DNA from: Tritrichomonas musculus
Taxonomy: Eukaryota > Parabasalia > Tritrichomonadida > Tritrichomonadidae
Reading direction: 5' to 3'
Length of the DNA stretch: 64,000 nt
Assembly (NCBI GenBank): GCA_039105265.1
Contig: JAPFFF010000030.1
Location: 248,001-312,000 of the forward strand
The notes below the pieces were generated by a model, which ran no database searches, was not told where the DNA came from, and saw only the letters and a program-made list of their open reading frames with translations. Below are positions 28,885 through 38,245 of the stretch, in pieces; position 1 is the first letter of the stretch; each line of letters begins with the position of its first letter. The translations under genes were made by a program, and so were the position numbers.

Positions 28885-29691
28885 CCATTTAATGAATAAT
28901 TATTCATTATAAATCTCACAAAATCTCTCATTTATCAATTATAAATCATTAAAAGCGCTAGATTAAGTTTTATTTAATTTCAATGAACAAATTACAAACA
29001 CAATTTAGGCAGTGATACTTTTAATATATAACACTCTTTATTATTATTCGAAATTTAAATAAAGCAAAATTGACAACAATTTGTAATTCACGAAAAGACG
29101 TTTTTATATCATCTTAACATCCATTATAGCTCATTTTCATATATAAAACTAATTGAATATATAAATTTCGGTATCTGTATGATATTCTGGCTCCAAAGCC
29201 TTTCAAACAATTGATATATAATCAAATAATAAAATGCATAATTATTATTATAAAATACTTCATAATGGCAGAGTATATATTCAAATACTTTTCCCTATAA
29301 AAAAATTCAAAGAAAAAGAGTGTAAATACCTTTCGTTTTACCGATTCTTACCGCCAGCCGCGGGGTCTCGACTCGGCTTCGCTTCGCTCAGCCTCGCTCG
29401 ACGCCCGCTAGGCGGTATGTAGTCTCGGTAAAAATTATGTAAAAATATAAAAAGATTTGTTTTTTCAATTTTTTTATTTAGATTATTTTTTCTGAATGAT
29501 TTCCACTTTTTGAAGGTTCTTCAGAAAAGACTAACTATACTTTAGTTGATCCTATTCTATCTCAAAATTCACATTTAAAAAAATAAAAATAAAAATAAAT
29601 ATATATAAAAAAAATGAAATAAAAATGATCGTTACATTTTATTTCTGAATAAATCGATTGAATTTTTTATGTTTTGACTTAGATTATTCTA
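28885..29691. other. Gene-free region upstream of UBR gene
   Basis: About 800 bases, AT-rich except for a GC-rich hairpin at 29339-29430 (separate entry). The segment 29505-29553 repeats a block seen at 13303-13353. No gene or RNA was recognised. Confidence 0.5.
29339..29430. repeat. GC-rich hairpin repeat
   Basis: TACCGATTCTTACCGCC and GGCGGTATGTAGTCTCGGTA are imperfect inverted partners around a core that is mostly G and C (CGCGGGGTCTCGACTCGG and onward), which is extreme for this genome. The right part plus its flank (to ~29455) is matched in reverse orientation at about 57470-57533, so it belongs to a dispersed repeat family. It does not fold like a tRNA and has no ORF. Confidence 0.65.
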
Positions 29692-32600
29692 ATGGCAGAG
29701 TATAAGGAATTAAAATCGCTTTTCATTTCCGATCCCTCTTCAGCTATTCAGCGCTGTCAAGAACTTATATGTTCAACTACTGAATTCAATTCGTTTAAAG
29801 ATTTTTACAATTATCATCTTGAAAATTCGCATATTTCAACATGTCAAAACGAATGGTCAAAGCCACAAATGTCAATTCATTGTAACGATTGCTCTCTTGA
29901 TCTACAATCATGCATTTGTCTTCAATGTTATCTCAATGGTAATCATCAAGGTCACGAAATCGTAGTTCGGCAAGATTCTGTAGGAAATTGTGATTGTGGT
30001 GATTCAACACTTTGGAAGAAGTCAGGATATTGCTCCAAACACAAAGGCCTTGAAGATAATTCTCATCCAGAAGAATATTTAGACGAAAATCTACGAAATC
30101 TATTAACGGATACTATTTTCAAAGCAGCATTTTCATCTCTCAAACACCACCTTACAGATGACGGCACAAAAATTTCGATAATATTCCAATTTTTAATATC
30201 CTTTTTAAAATTTGGCGATGGCTTTCGTAGACTTCTTACAATATCCCTTACAGAGAAGATAAACTTTGAGAAGCTTTTTTATGGTGTTATTGATGCCAGT
30301 ATCACTTTTAACGAGCATTTTCAACAATTATGCGGTCTTTTAGTTAACGATCAAGTTTTCAAAACGAATTTCGCCCCAGTTAACTTTAAAATTATGATTG
30401 AAAAAGTTGCCTCTAAAGAGATAGAGTTCACATGCAACAAAGAAGAAAACAATCTTCGTCCATGGCAGTCATTTTGGTTCCATAGTTACAGACCTCAACA
30501 ATTTCAGCAAAATATTGACCATAACCGCTGGGATTGGGTTAGTTTTGCTATAAAAGCACTTACATTTATAAAAGAGCCATTCAAATTCATCGGTGATCCA
30601 GACTTCAGCAACGAAATTCCTTCCAGCATCACTCCTCTTGTTGAACTTTCTGATTGCGCTGAAATTCAGCCGAATGAAGAAACACAAAGACTTCTCGACC
30701 GTTTATTTAGTGAAGTTTTGACGACAGGCACTTCGAAAGGTGTTCAAGAAGGCATCAATGACACTGTCATTATTACCTCCTTCAACAAAAATGAAGGAGA
30801 AGGAAGATACGGCTTTTTGTTTTACTTCGATTACATCTTCTTTGAGATTGCTGACTGTTTCAAAGGGAAGAAGAACCTCAAATTTGACAAAGTCTTTAAA
30901 ATTCTCGATGCAACAGTTGATATCAGCCAAATCTTCATGCCTGGCCACAATGTTGTTGACATTAATGAGAACAAGAACGAGAACGATAACTTAATTTCAA
31001 AGCTCTTATCAAAAGCTGAAGATCAATTGGCTGATTACAGATCATTCCACAACGGCGCGGCATTCTTCATCTCGTATCCAATGTACTACATGCTCGCATG
31101 CATCATCAGAGAGGACAACCTCTGCAGACTGAAAATAGCAACTTTACTAGGAATGAAGAAATATGAAGGACTGAAAGTGAGGCTTGGAATTATCACTCTA
31201 AAAAGCATCCTCGCGCTTGTCTGCATGCATCAATCACTCATCAGAAAGATGAACTTTGGTGCAATTAGATATCTTTGGTCATTCATCAACAACCCTGCTG
31301 CTACAAACTTCGGTGTTCCTCTTTTGTTTCCGTTGATGCAAATGGTTCTCGGCGTGCACACTGAAGAAAGCAACAATGAAAGTTCTTTCACTTTGAAGGA
31401 GTTCTTCGCGTTCGAAATGGCAAGAGAAATCGGTCTGTTTGACAGGTTGGATGGCGAAGAATACCAAGATGAAGATGCCGAAGGAAATGAGAATCAAATG
31501 ACATTCACTTTTCTTTACTTGTCTCTTTTGGTTGTAATTGAAAGAACACTCTTCAATTTCGACAAGTTCAAGTACATTGAAGAACAGATCATTTTCGCCT
31601 TGAAGAAGGGAGTGAACAGCATGAACAACTTGCGTCAAATGTACGACAAAAAAGTTGCAATGTCTGGCAAACAGGCAGTCGATATCAACCAGATCATCGC
31701 AAAGGACGGAGCACCGTGGCAGAAAGCGAACAAAAATGGCGATGAAGGTGGAAGTTCGTTGACGTTTAGTGCCGGCAATACAGATGTCTCGTACGATCTA
31801 AAAGAAGGCGTTGAAAACAAGCCAATTTCAGCGATCAACAGCTTCAATGAAGAGAAAGTCATCATGAACGACGAGATCAAGAAGCATCCAAACGATCTCC
31901 TTCACATTCCCCACTTTGAAGACGAATCGACCTACTTCTTCAAAGAAAGCGAAAGCGAAAACAACGAAAACAATGACGATTTTAATGTGAAGATTCATTT
32001 GAAGGAGTTCTTGATGACACCAACAGTCATCGCTATCGTTTACAACACTTTGAGAAAATCAGATAAAATAGACTTGAACGACCATCTTGCAATGAACGTT
32101 CTTTTGTTGATCTCAAAGTTTGTGACAGAATCCGAAGAGCCGTCGTCTTTCGATGAGAACACGACAATTGATTACAGTAACGCATATCAGTTGATTTGCA
32201 ATTTGAAGCGTGCTGTCTTCAATTACAAAGAAGGCACAGAATCATCTATCACGAACACATTGAACAGGAAGTCATTCGAAGCCTTGCTGAAAGTGAAATT
32301 TACTCTGAATGGCTCAGATGGGAAGTCTTTTATAGACATCATTGCAGCTAAAGGCGAAGTTGGTAAGAAAGTCCTCGCAGAGATGGCTGTCGACACTGGC
32401 GCAGAAGGCGGTGATGGAAGCAACAAGGAAGATCAAATTTCGAAGCAGAAGAAGATGAAGGCGCAGAAGATGAAAGAAGAAATCATGAGCCACTTCAAGA
32501 ACATGACATACAGCTTCAACAGCGTCGATCTTCAGTCAGCAAGTGCAGAAGATCTCCTCAGCCCAACACCCAGCTGTGAGCGTGAGACGTGTTCGATCTG

Positions 32601-34353
32601 TTCCATGCCAAAGCGCAATGAAGTCCTCTCATATCCGCTCTACATTTACAGGACGAAGTTTCCTTTCATCGTCGACAAACCGCCTCACGTTTCAATGCTC
32701 GCATCGGAAGCGATTGGCGAGACAGAAGTCTTCGAAGACAACGAAATCGAAAATGAAACTGAAACGCAAGAAGAAGAAGACAACATTCCTGATTTCCCGG
32801 ATATAGACGAGATCCTTGCAGGCTTCATCGTGAACAATCCCGAGCTGAACGCTGATGAAGAAGGAATTACAGACGAAGAAAAACAACGTCGAACGGCAAT
32901 TCTCGGCATCTTTCGTCAGCAGATTGCCGAGCAGATTCAGACGCAAATTGCCGTTTATCTCCGTGGCAGAGAAGAAAGAAAGCAGAGCCGATTGATTCGC
33001 CAGCAGCAGAAGAAAGACGCCGAAGAAGAAATTGAAAAGCTCAAATCAAATCCGAATCAAATTGTCGTTCGTCAAGTGACGCCAGGAAACTTGTTCGTCA
33101 TCCAATTCGGAATCTGTCAGCATCTTGTTCATCACACCTGTGTTGGTGAAGACTACTTCACGTGTCCAATTGATCGTTCTTTTCGAAATGGCTTTCTTCC
33201 GAACATCGCCGATCTTCCACCCAGCGCGATCTTCGTCGGCGACAACAAAGAAGTGACATGTGAAAACTTGAGTGAAAATCTCAAGGCTGCTCTCGACTTC
33301 TTCATTGACAAGTTCAGCCTTTTCTTCGTCTCTTCAAATGACAAACTCGTCGATGTCTTCGTCGAGCTCATCAAGTCGTTGAGTGGTGTCATTGCCACAT
33401 ATGAAGTTCGTCTTCGAAACCTTCCTGATTGCCTCGATTCAAACAAGAACTTGATCCTTGCACGAAACCTCTTCCTTACAGCGTGGTACAGCTATCGCAT
33501 GCGCAACAAGCCGCAGTTGAAGACGGGCTTCAAAGGTGACCGTGAATCAGAAGATGTTGACAAACGTCTGACACTTTTCCAACGTTTCATTCGACGTCTT
33601 CTTGAATGCGATGAAATTGAATCGACTTTTGAAAAGAAAGAAAAATCATTGAAGTCGATTGTTCAATCTTTCATTAAAGAAGAGAACGATAAGCACAATC
33701 TCTTCCTCTTCCTTCGTAGAGTGTCACTCGCTGACCATTTCCTCTTGATGCGTGATGAGGACAGCCTCGAAGAGACTCCTTTCATTGACTGGGACGAGCT
33801 TCTTTCATCCGAGTTCATTTCGGAGAAGTTTAATGTTGATTTGTCGTCAATTGAAGGCTTCGAATTTCCTCCGTTCAGATTCACCGACCTTCCAAAAGAC
33901 TTCCTCAGGTTCGGAGCGCCTCCTTTCTGCTTCCCGGTTGACAAGACACACGAATGCAGCATGTTCAACATCCTCGACTACAACTACATGATCAAGAACT
34001 ACAGCGACATCGATGCCGATAAGAAGAATGTCTCCGATGACGATTTGCTGGCCAAGAATCAGAATCAGCTGGTCAGACTCAACGGAGAAGACTTGAACAC
34101 ATTCCTGCACGTTCACTTCTCGTCGCTGAATTATCCAAGCATCCTGCTCTTCATCGGCGGAATGTCGACAATGGTTATCGTGGTGGATGGCAGAAGAGTC
34201 GTCGGCATGCGCCCTTTCTACGTCGATAAATACGGATCTGCAGACGTTGGATTTAACAGAAACCAGCAGGTCTTTTTGAACGATGAGAGATACGAGAGAG
34301 TCATTGACGAGATTCTTTCTGGCGACTTCTCAAATAAACTTGAAGAATTCTAA
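29692..34353 (+). CDS. UBR-box E3 ubiquitin ligase (N-recognin-like)
   Basis: 1553 residues. Residues ~50-118 hold a UBR box with the expected spacing of Cys and His (HCNDCSLDLQSCICLQC, NGNHQGHEI, GNCDCGDSTLWKKSGYCSKH), the zinc fold that binds basic N-terminal residues in the N-degron pathway. A split RING-type zinc region follows: CERETCSICSMPKR near 962, then GICQHLVHHTC near 1140 and TCPIDRS near 1158. The C-terminus (~1440-1553) resembles the UBR autoinhibitory tail. Length is within the UBR1 range (about 1500-1950), though I see no clear ClpS-like domain for hydrophobic N-termini. The protein is probably cytosolic or nuclear. GC rises from ~35% at the 5' end to ~50% at the 3' end. Confidence 0.9.
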   Translation: MAEYKELKSLFISDPSSAIQRCQELICSTTEFNSFKDFYNYHLENSHISTCQNEWSKPQMSIHCNDCSLDLQSCICLQCYLNGNHQGHEIVVRQDSVGNCDCGDSTLWKKSGYCSKHKGLEDNSHPEEYLDENLRNLLTDTIFKAAFSSLKHHLTDDGTKISIIFQFLISFLKFGDGFRRLLTISLTEKINFEKLFYGVIDASITFNEHFQQLCGLLVNDQVFKTNFAPVNFKIMIEKVASKEIEFTCNKEENNLRPWQSFWFHSYRPQQFQQNIDHNRWDWVSFAIKALTFIKEPFKFIGDPDFSNEIPSSITPLVELSDCAEIQPNEETQRLLDRLFSEVLTTGTSKGVQEGINDTVIITSFNKNEGEGRYGFLFYFDYIFFEIADCFKGKKNLKFDKVFKILDATVDISQIFMPGHNVVDINENKNENDNLISKLLSKAEDQLADYRSFHNGAAFFISYPMYYMLACIIREDNLCRLKIATLLGMKKYEGLKVRLGIITLKSILALVCMHQSLIRKMNFGAIRYLWSFINNPAATNFGVPLLFPLMQMVLGVHTEESNNESSFTLKEFFAFEMAREIGLFDRLDGEEYQDEDAEGNENQMTFTFLYLSLLVVIERTLFNFDKFKYIEEQIIFALKKGVNSMNNLRQMYDKKVAMSGKQAVDINQIIAKDGAPWQKANKNGDEGGSSLTFSAGNTDVSYDLKEGVENKPISAINSFNEEKVIMNDEIKKHPNDLLHIPHFEDESTYFFKESESENNENNDDFNVKIHLKEFLMTPTVIAIVYNTLRKSDKIDLNDHLAMNVLLLISKFVTESEEPSSFDENTTIDYSNAYQLICNLKRAVFNYKEGTESSITNTLNRKSFEALLKVKFTLNGSDGKSFIDIIAAKGEVGKKVLAEMAVDTGAEGGDGSNKEDQISKQKKMKAQKMKEEIMSHFKNMTYSFNSVDLQSASAEDLLSPTPSCERETCSICSMPKRNEVLSYPLYIYRTKFPFIVDKPPHVSMLASEAIGETEVFEDNEIENETETQEEEDNIPDFPDIDEILAGFIVNNPELNADEEGITDEEKQRRTAILGIFRQQIAEQIQTQIAVYLRGREERKQSRLIRQQQKKDAEEEIEKLKSNPNQIVVRQVTPGNLFVIQFGICQHLVHHTCVGEDYFTCPIDRSFRNGFLPNIADLPPSAIFVGDNKEVTCENLSENLKAALDFFIDKFSLFFVSSNDKLVDVFVELIKSLSGVIATYEVRLRNLPDCLDSNKNLILARNLFLTAWYSYRMRNKPQLKTGFKGDRESEDVDKRLTLFQRFIRRLLECDEIESTFEKKEKSLKSIVQSFIKEENDKHNLFLFLRRVSLADHFLLMRDEDSLEETPFIDWDELLSSEFISEKFNVDLSSIEGFEFPPFRFTDLPKDFLRFGAPPFCFPVDKTHECSMFNILDYNYMIKNYSDIDADKKNVSDDDLLAKNQNQLVRLNGEDLNTFLHVHFSSLNYPSILLFIGGMSTMVIVVDGRRVVGMRPFYVDKYGSADVGFNRNQQVFLNDERYERVIDEILSGDFSNKLEEF

Positions 34354-34463
34354 TCTTAAATAAAACTTTATTTTATCTTTTTATTTTAATGGGATTAAAA
34401 TCAAAAACTCTAATTAAAAACTCTAATTATTCAAATGATATATAATATTTAAAAAGAAAATCT

Positions 34464-34500
<37 letters not shown>

Positions 34501-34780
34501 ATTTTTACCATAAACATATAATAACTATTAATAATACCCAATATTATCAAAATTTATTCCGTCATCCTAGCTATATTTATAAATTAAAGATTGAAAAAAT
34601 GTTCTCAATTTTTTCTGAGTGTATTGATATTTATGTTATTTTATCTCAATATATATGGTTTTCTTTGAGTTACGACACTCATATAAAAAATTATAAAATT
34701 TTACGGTTTTATTCAATTTTCGCAAAACTGCACTTTTATGAAAATTTTAAAATTTTTCGCATAAAAAAAAAAAAAAAAAA
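34354..34780. other. Gene-free gap with poly-T and poly-A runs
   Basis: A ~32-base T run lies at about 34466-34497, and an A run of about 18 bases sits directly before the ATG at 34781. No coding content was recognised. Confidence 0.6.
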
Positions 34781-36076
34781 ATGGAGCAAAATAGCGATAT
34801 ACAACTCAGTTATTCATGTATTATGAACGTTCCTCTTCAAACATATAATAATGATTTCACGTTCATAGTTAATGGGAAAGAATTTCAAACAAGTAGAATT
34901 ATCTCGGATCTCTTATCACCAAAAATATGTAAAATACACATGATTGATCCGACCATTGACACATTTTGCATAAAAACTAGTCAACAAGGCCATTTTTCAT
35001 ATATTTTAGATCTTGTAAGTTTCACAAAAAAATCAATTCCTACAACAGAACTTCCATTCATTTCCGAAGTCATTGAAATTCTTGAAAATGAAACAATTTC
35101 ACTTGGTCAAAGTGAACACCAGCAAGAATTGACTGAAGACAACATTTTCACTGAAATAAAAAAGCATGAAAAATTCAGAAAATTTTATTCGAATTTTTAT
35201 CAGAATGAAATTGAATACCTATCGTCACATTTCTATGATCTATGTGAAAATAAATCACAAGAATTAGCCGAACTTCAGCAAGACACTCTTTTTGATATCA
35301 TAACAAATGAAAATCTTCTTCTGGACGATGAAGATCAGCTTCTGAAGTTCACCAATAAAATCTACAGCGAAAACCGAAATTTTGCCACTCTTTACGAAAC
35401 CGTTTATTTTGAAAGGGTTTCTTCAGAAATTATTTCTGAATTTGTCGATCTATTCAATATTAATGATGTCACAAATGCAGCATGGATAAGGCTCTCAAAT
35501 CGACTCAAACAAGAAATAAAAGGCATCGATTTCGTTGAAGGAAGTCGATACAATAAAAAAGGAGTCGAATTCGCCTTCACTGGAAACAACGAGTTCAATG
35601 GAATCATTAACCATTTGAGAACTAAATCAGGAGGAAAAATTGACAATGAAATAGAAATAAAGGCCTCTTCAAACAACAACCCAAATAACTCTGATATTAA
35701 CGATGTTAGGGGCATCACAATGTTTGATCAAAAAAAGAGTTTTTGGACTAAAAATGAACAAATCAGTTGGATATGTGTTGATTTCAAAAAGTACAAAATA
35801 AAACCAACACATTACACAATCAGGTCATGTCAGGGTGCTGATTATCCGAAAAGCTGGGTCATTGAAGTGTCTAACGACAATAATAAATGGGACGTAATTG
35901 ACGAGCAGACTGATTGTTCCTATTTAAATGGCTCATATAATGTTCACACATTTAAAATCAACAATCAAAATCGATGTAATGTCAAATACATAAGAATTCG
36001 CCAAATTCAAAATTGTAATAATACCTATCATCTTGGTATAGGATCACTAGAATTCTATGGTACGATATTTGAATGA
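34781..36076 (+). CDS. BTB-like and F5/8 type C domain protein
   Basis: 431 residues. Residues ~25-110 carry the trichomonad BTB-like pattern (FTFIVNGKEFQTSRIISDLL, SPKICKIHMIDPTIDTF), followed by a helical BACK-like section to ~250. Residues ~270-431 form an F5/8 type C-like domain (WICVDFKKYKIKPTHYTIRS, YPKSWVIEVSNDNNKWDVI, VKYIRIRQIQNCNN). Unlike the gene at 27253 it has no long coiled coil. No signal peptide or TM is seen, so cytosolic. The N-terminal module resembles the C-terminal half of the Rab fusion at 10423, suggesting a shared module. The function is unknown; an adaptor role is inferred. Confidence 0.85.
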   Translation: MEQNSDIQLSYSCIMNVPLQTYNNDFTFIVNGKEFQTSRIISDLLSPKICKIHMIDPTIDTFCIKTSQQGHFSYILDLVSFTKKSIPTTELPFISEVIEILENETISLGQSEHQQELTEDNIFTEIKKHEKFRKFYSNFYQNEIEYLSSHFYDLCENKSQELAELQQDTLFDIITNENLLLDDEDQLLKFTNKIYSENRNFATLYETVYFERVSSEIISEFVDLFNINDVTNAAWIRLSNRLKQEIKGIDFVEGSRYNKKGVEFAFTGNNEFNGIINHLRTKSGGKIDNEIEIKASSNNNPNNSDINDVRGITMFDQKKSFWTKNEQISWICVDFKKYKIKPTHYTIRSCQGADYPKSWVIEVSNDNNKWDVIDEQTDCSYLNGSYNVHTFKINNQNRCNVKYIRIRQIQNCNNTYHLGIGSLEFYGTIFE

Positions 36077-36346
36077 TTAATAATGATATTCAATATTGAT
36101 TAATTCTTTTAATTCGTTATTATAATTAAATTAAAGTTATACAACAAATACAACACATATGTCTTGCAAGTCATAATAACGAAGCTACTGCATATTTTAT
36201 AATAAAAAATCAATTTGATAGCAAATGGAAAGACCATTCAAAATATTAAAGTTTTTTTTTTTTTTTAAATTATGATTGATTTTTTTGTTCATTCAGTAAA
36301 AGTATAAAATAATTTAAATTATGTTTATTATATAAAAGATTAATTT

Positions 36347-36955
36347 TTATACTTCCTCGTTTTGTACTTCTTCCTTGTCTTTGACTTCCTCTGTATTTCG
36401 TTTGTAATCTTTTTGGTCTGATGAATCACTTGAATCTTCAGATCTTATCGTCTTTTTCTCAGGGATTGGCAAATTCATGAAAGTTTTATTTCCAAATTTT
36501 CTGAACTTCAAGAAGCATTCATTTCCGTACAATTGAAGTGACATGTCCCTAAAGTTTCCACATTGTTTGAGCATGTGAAAACGGAGAAGAGGTAATTCTT
36601 TCCACGCTTATTATAATTGTCCTTATGATAGGCACACTCATTATCGCCGTGCTGCTCATCATCGTTGTAGAGGTCAATCATCAAGTACTTCATGAATTGG
36701 GAACGATTTTTCTCATTCTTCAATTTCTCAAATAGTTGGATGACATCGTCTCTGAGGCCAGAAATTGGCATTTTTTCTTTTGTTTTCAGAATCAAGTCGA
36801 TCAACAATTTCCAGTATTTTTAGTCGTTGTAAATCATGCATGACTCTTCATCGTTCTCGTCAAGTTTCTTGATTTCTCTAATAATCAAAGACTCGTCGGT
36901 TAGGATCATATTCAAATCAATATGCGCTTTTTCTGGCTCTTCACTCTTGTCCAGT
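36347..36955 (-). pseudogene. Broken gene of unknown family
   Basis: Minus-strand pieces read in order AHIDLNMILTDESLIIREIK (about 36920-36860), LIDLILKTKEKMPISGLRDD and LKNEKNRSQFMKYLMIDLYN (36807-36600), then GNFRDMSLQLYGNECFLKFR and an acidic/Ser-rich tail (36574-36347). One in-frame TAA (near 36818) and one frame change near 36580 break it. I do not recognise the family. The helical, Leu-rich start could be an armadillo-like or scaffold protein, but that is a guess. It is joined directly to the LRR pseudogene upstream. Confidence 0.5.
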
Positions 36956-36959
36956 GATC

Positions 36960-37968
36960 ATGACCTCACTGACGATTGAAAAAAAAATTTTTGTTAATGA
37001 TGAACAATCCGCAAATGCATATTCACCAATTGATTGAACAGTTGATGGGATTGTAATTTTCTCTAAGTTTTTACATTTTTTGAAAAAATAATTTTCTATT
37101 CTTGTTAACGAAAAAGATATCTGAGACATTTTCTTGCAATTATCAAAGATATTTGTACCAATTTTAATCACCGAAGGAGGAATTGTAATTTCTTTTAATG
37201 AAATGCAATCATTAAATGCAAAAATCCCAATTGATGGAACTGATGTTGGAATTGCAATTTGTTCCAATGATTTGCATCCATAAAAAGCATAATCATTAAT
37301 GGAAGTTATTGAGGAAGGAATTGAAATTGATTTCAATGAAAAACAGTTTTTGAATGAAAAACATGGAATTCAAATTATTCTAACATCAGTTGTTTTCGTC
37401 CAATTGTTTCGAATCCTTTAATATTTATTTTGGTTATTTTGCAACAGTCACCAAAGGTTCGATTCTCATTTTTTTTGAGTGATTGAGGAATATTAATCTT
37501 TGTTAATGATTGGCATCCAAAAAAACTTTTTGCATGAATTGAAACATCAGAAGAAGGAATTTCAATTTCTTTCGACAATTTACAATTATAAAATGTAAAT
37601 TCGCAAATTTCAGTAACAAAAGGAGGAATCTTTATTTGTGTCAAAGATACACAATCATAAAAAGCATATTTCTTAATCAATGTCACTGATGAAGGAATAT
37701 CTATTCTTGATAAAGATCTACACTTATTAAATAAATAAGATTCAATTGTTTTCACTGATTCAGGAAATGATAATTCCTTTAATGATGAACATTCACTAAA
37801 TGCATTTTCACCTATCATTTTTACAGATGAAGGAATTATATCTTCTTTTAATGATGAACATCTATTAAAGGCACCTGGACATATTGGACAAACTGAAATT
37901 GGTATAAAATCTTTTTGAATTTGCTTTGGATTATTTTTTTTTTGAAAAATATTGTGAATTTTAATCAA
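36960..37968 (-). pseudogene. BspA-like leucine-rich repeat pseudogene
   Basis: Two long pieces, 37968-37375 and 37336-36941, carry regular 23-residue TpLRR units (IPSSVTLIKKYAFYDCVSL, IPPSVIKIGTNIFDNCKK and similar). They are separated by a stop and frame change around 37340-37375. The first piece has no in-frame ATG, and the last one runs into unrelated sequence near 36960. Sixteen or so repeats survive with little divergence, so the break is fairly recent. It may be the 3' part of a larger LRR gene. Confidence 0.75.
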
Positions 37969-38245
37969 TTAAAAAGATATCTTTTTGTGCTTAACCTCTT
38001 AAAATTTTACTAATTACATCACAAGCCAATTATGTTAATCAAATAAAAGGAGATAATTTTTATTTTTATCTCAATAGCCAAATCACAATTATTACTTTTC
38101 CACCTAATATAAAAGCTAATTAGCATATTATTTAATGCAATTAAAAAATAAAATCATTAATTTAATTTGATTCATATTTTAAAAAGTTTTTATATACGTT
38201 AGAAACGTATATGACATGTGAAATAAAATCGCATAAAATCTTTAC
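37969..38245. other. Gap between LRR pseudogene and LRR-kinase gene
   Basis: 277 AT-rich bases without recognised features. It would hold the promoter of the gene at 38246. Confidence 0.4.

Noticed and set aside
29339-29430. tRNA-like or SINE head for the GC-rich hairpin
   Set aside because: No A- and B-box pair and no cloverleaf; it is a simple imperfect hairpin.
34599-34826. ORF of 75 codons before the BTB-like/F5/8 gene
   Set aside because: AT-rich, ends in a poly-Lys run made by the A tract and overlaps the start of a real gene in another frame.
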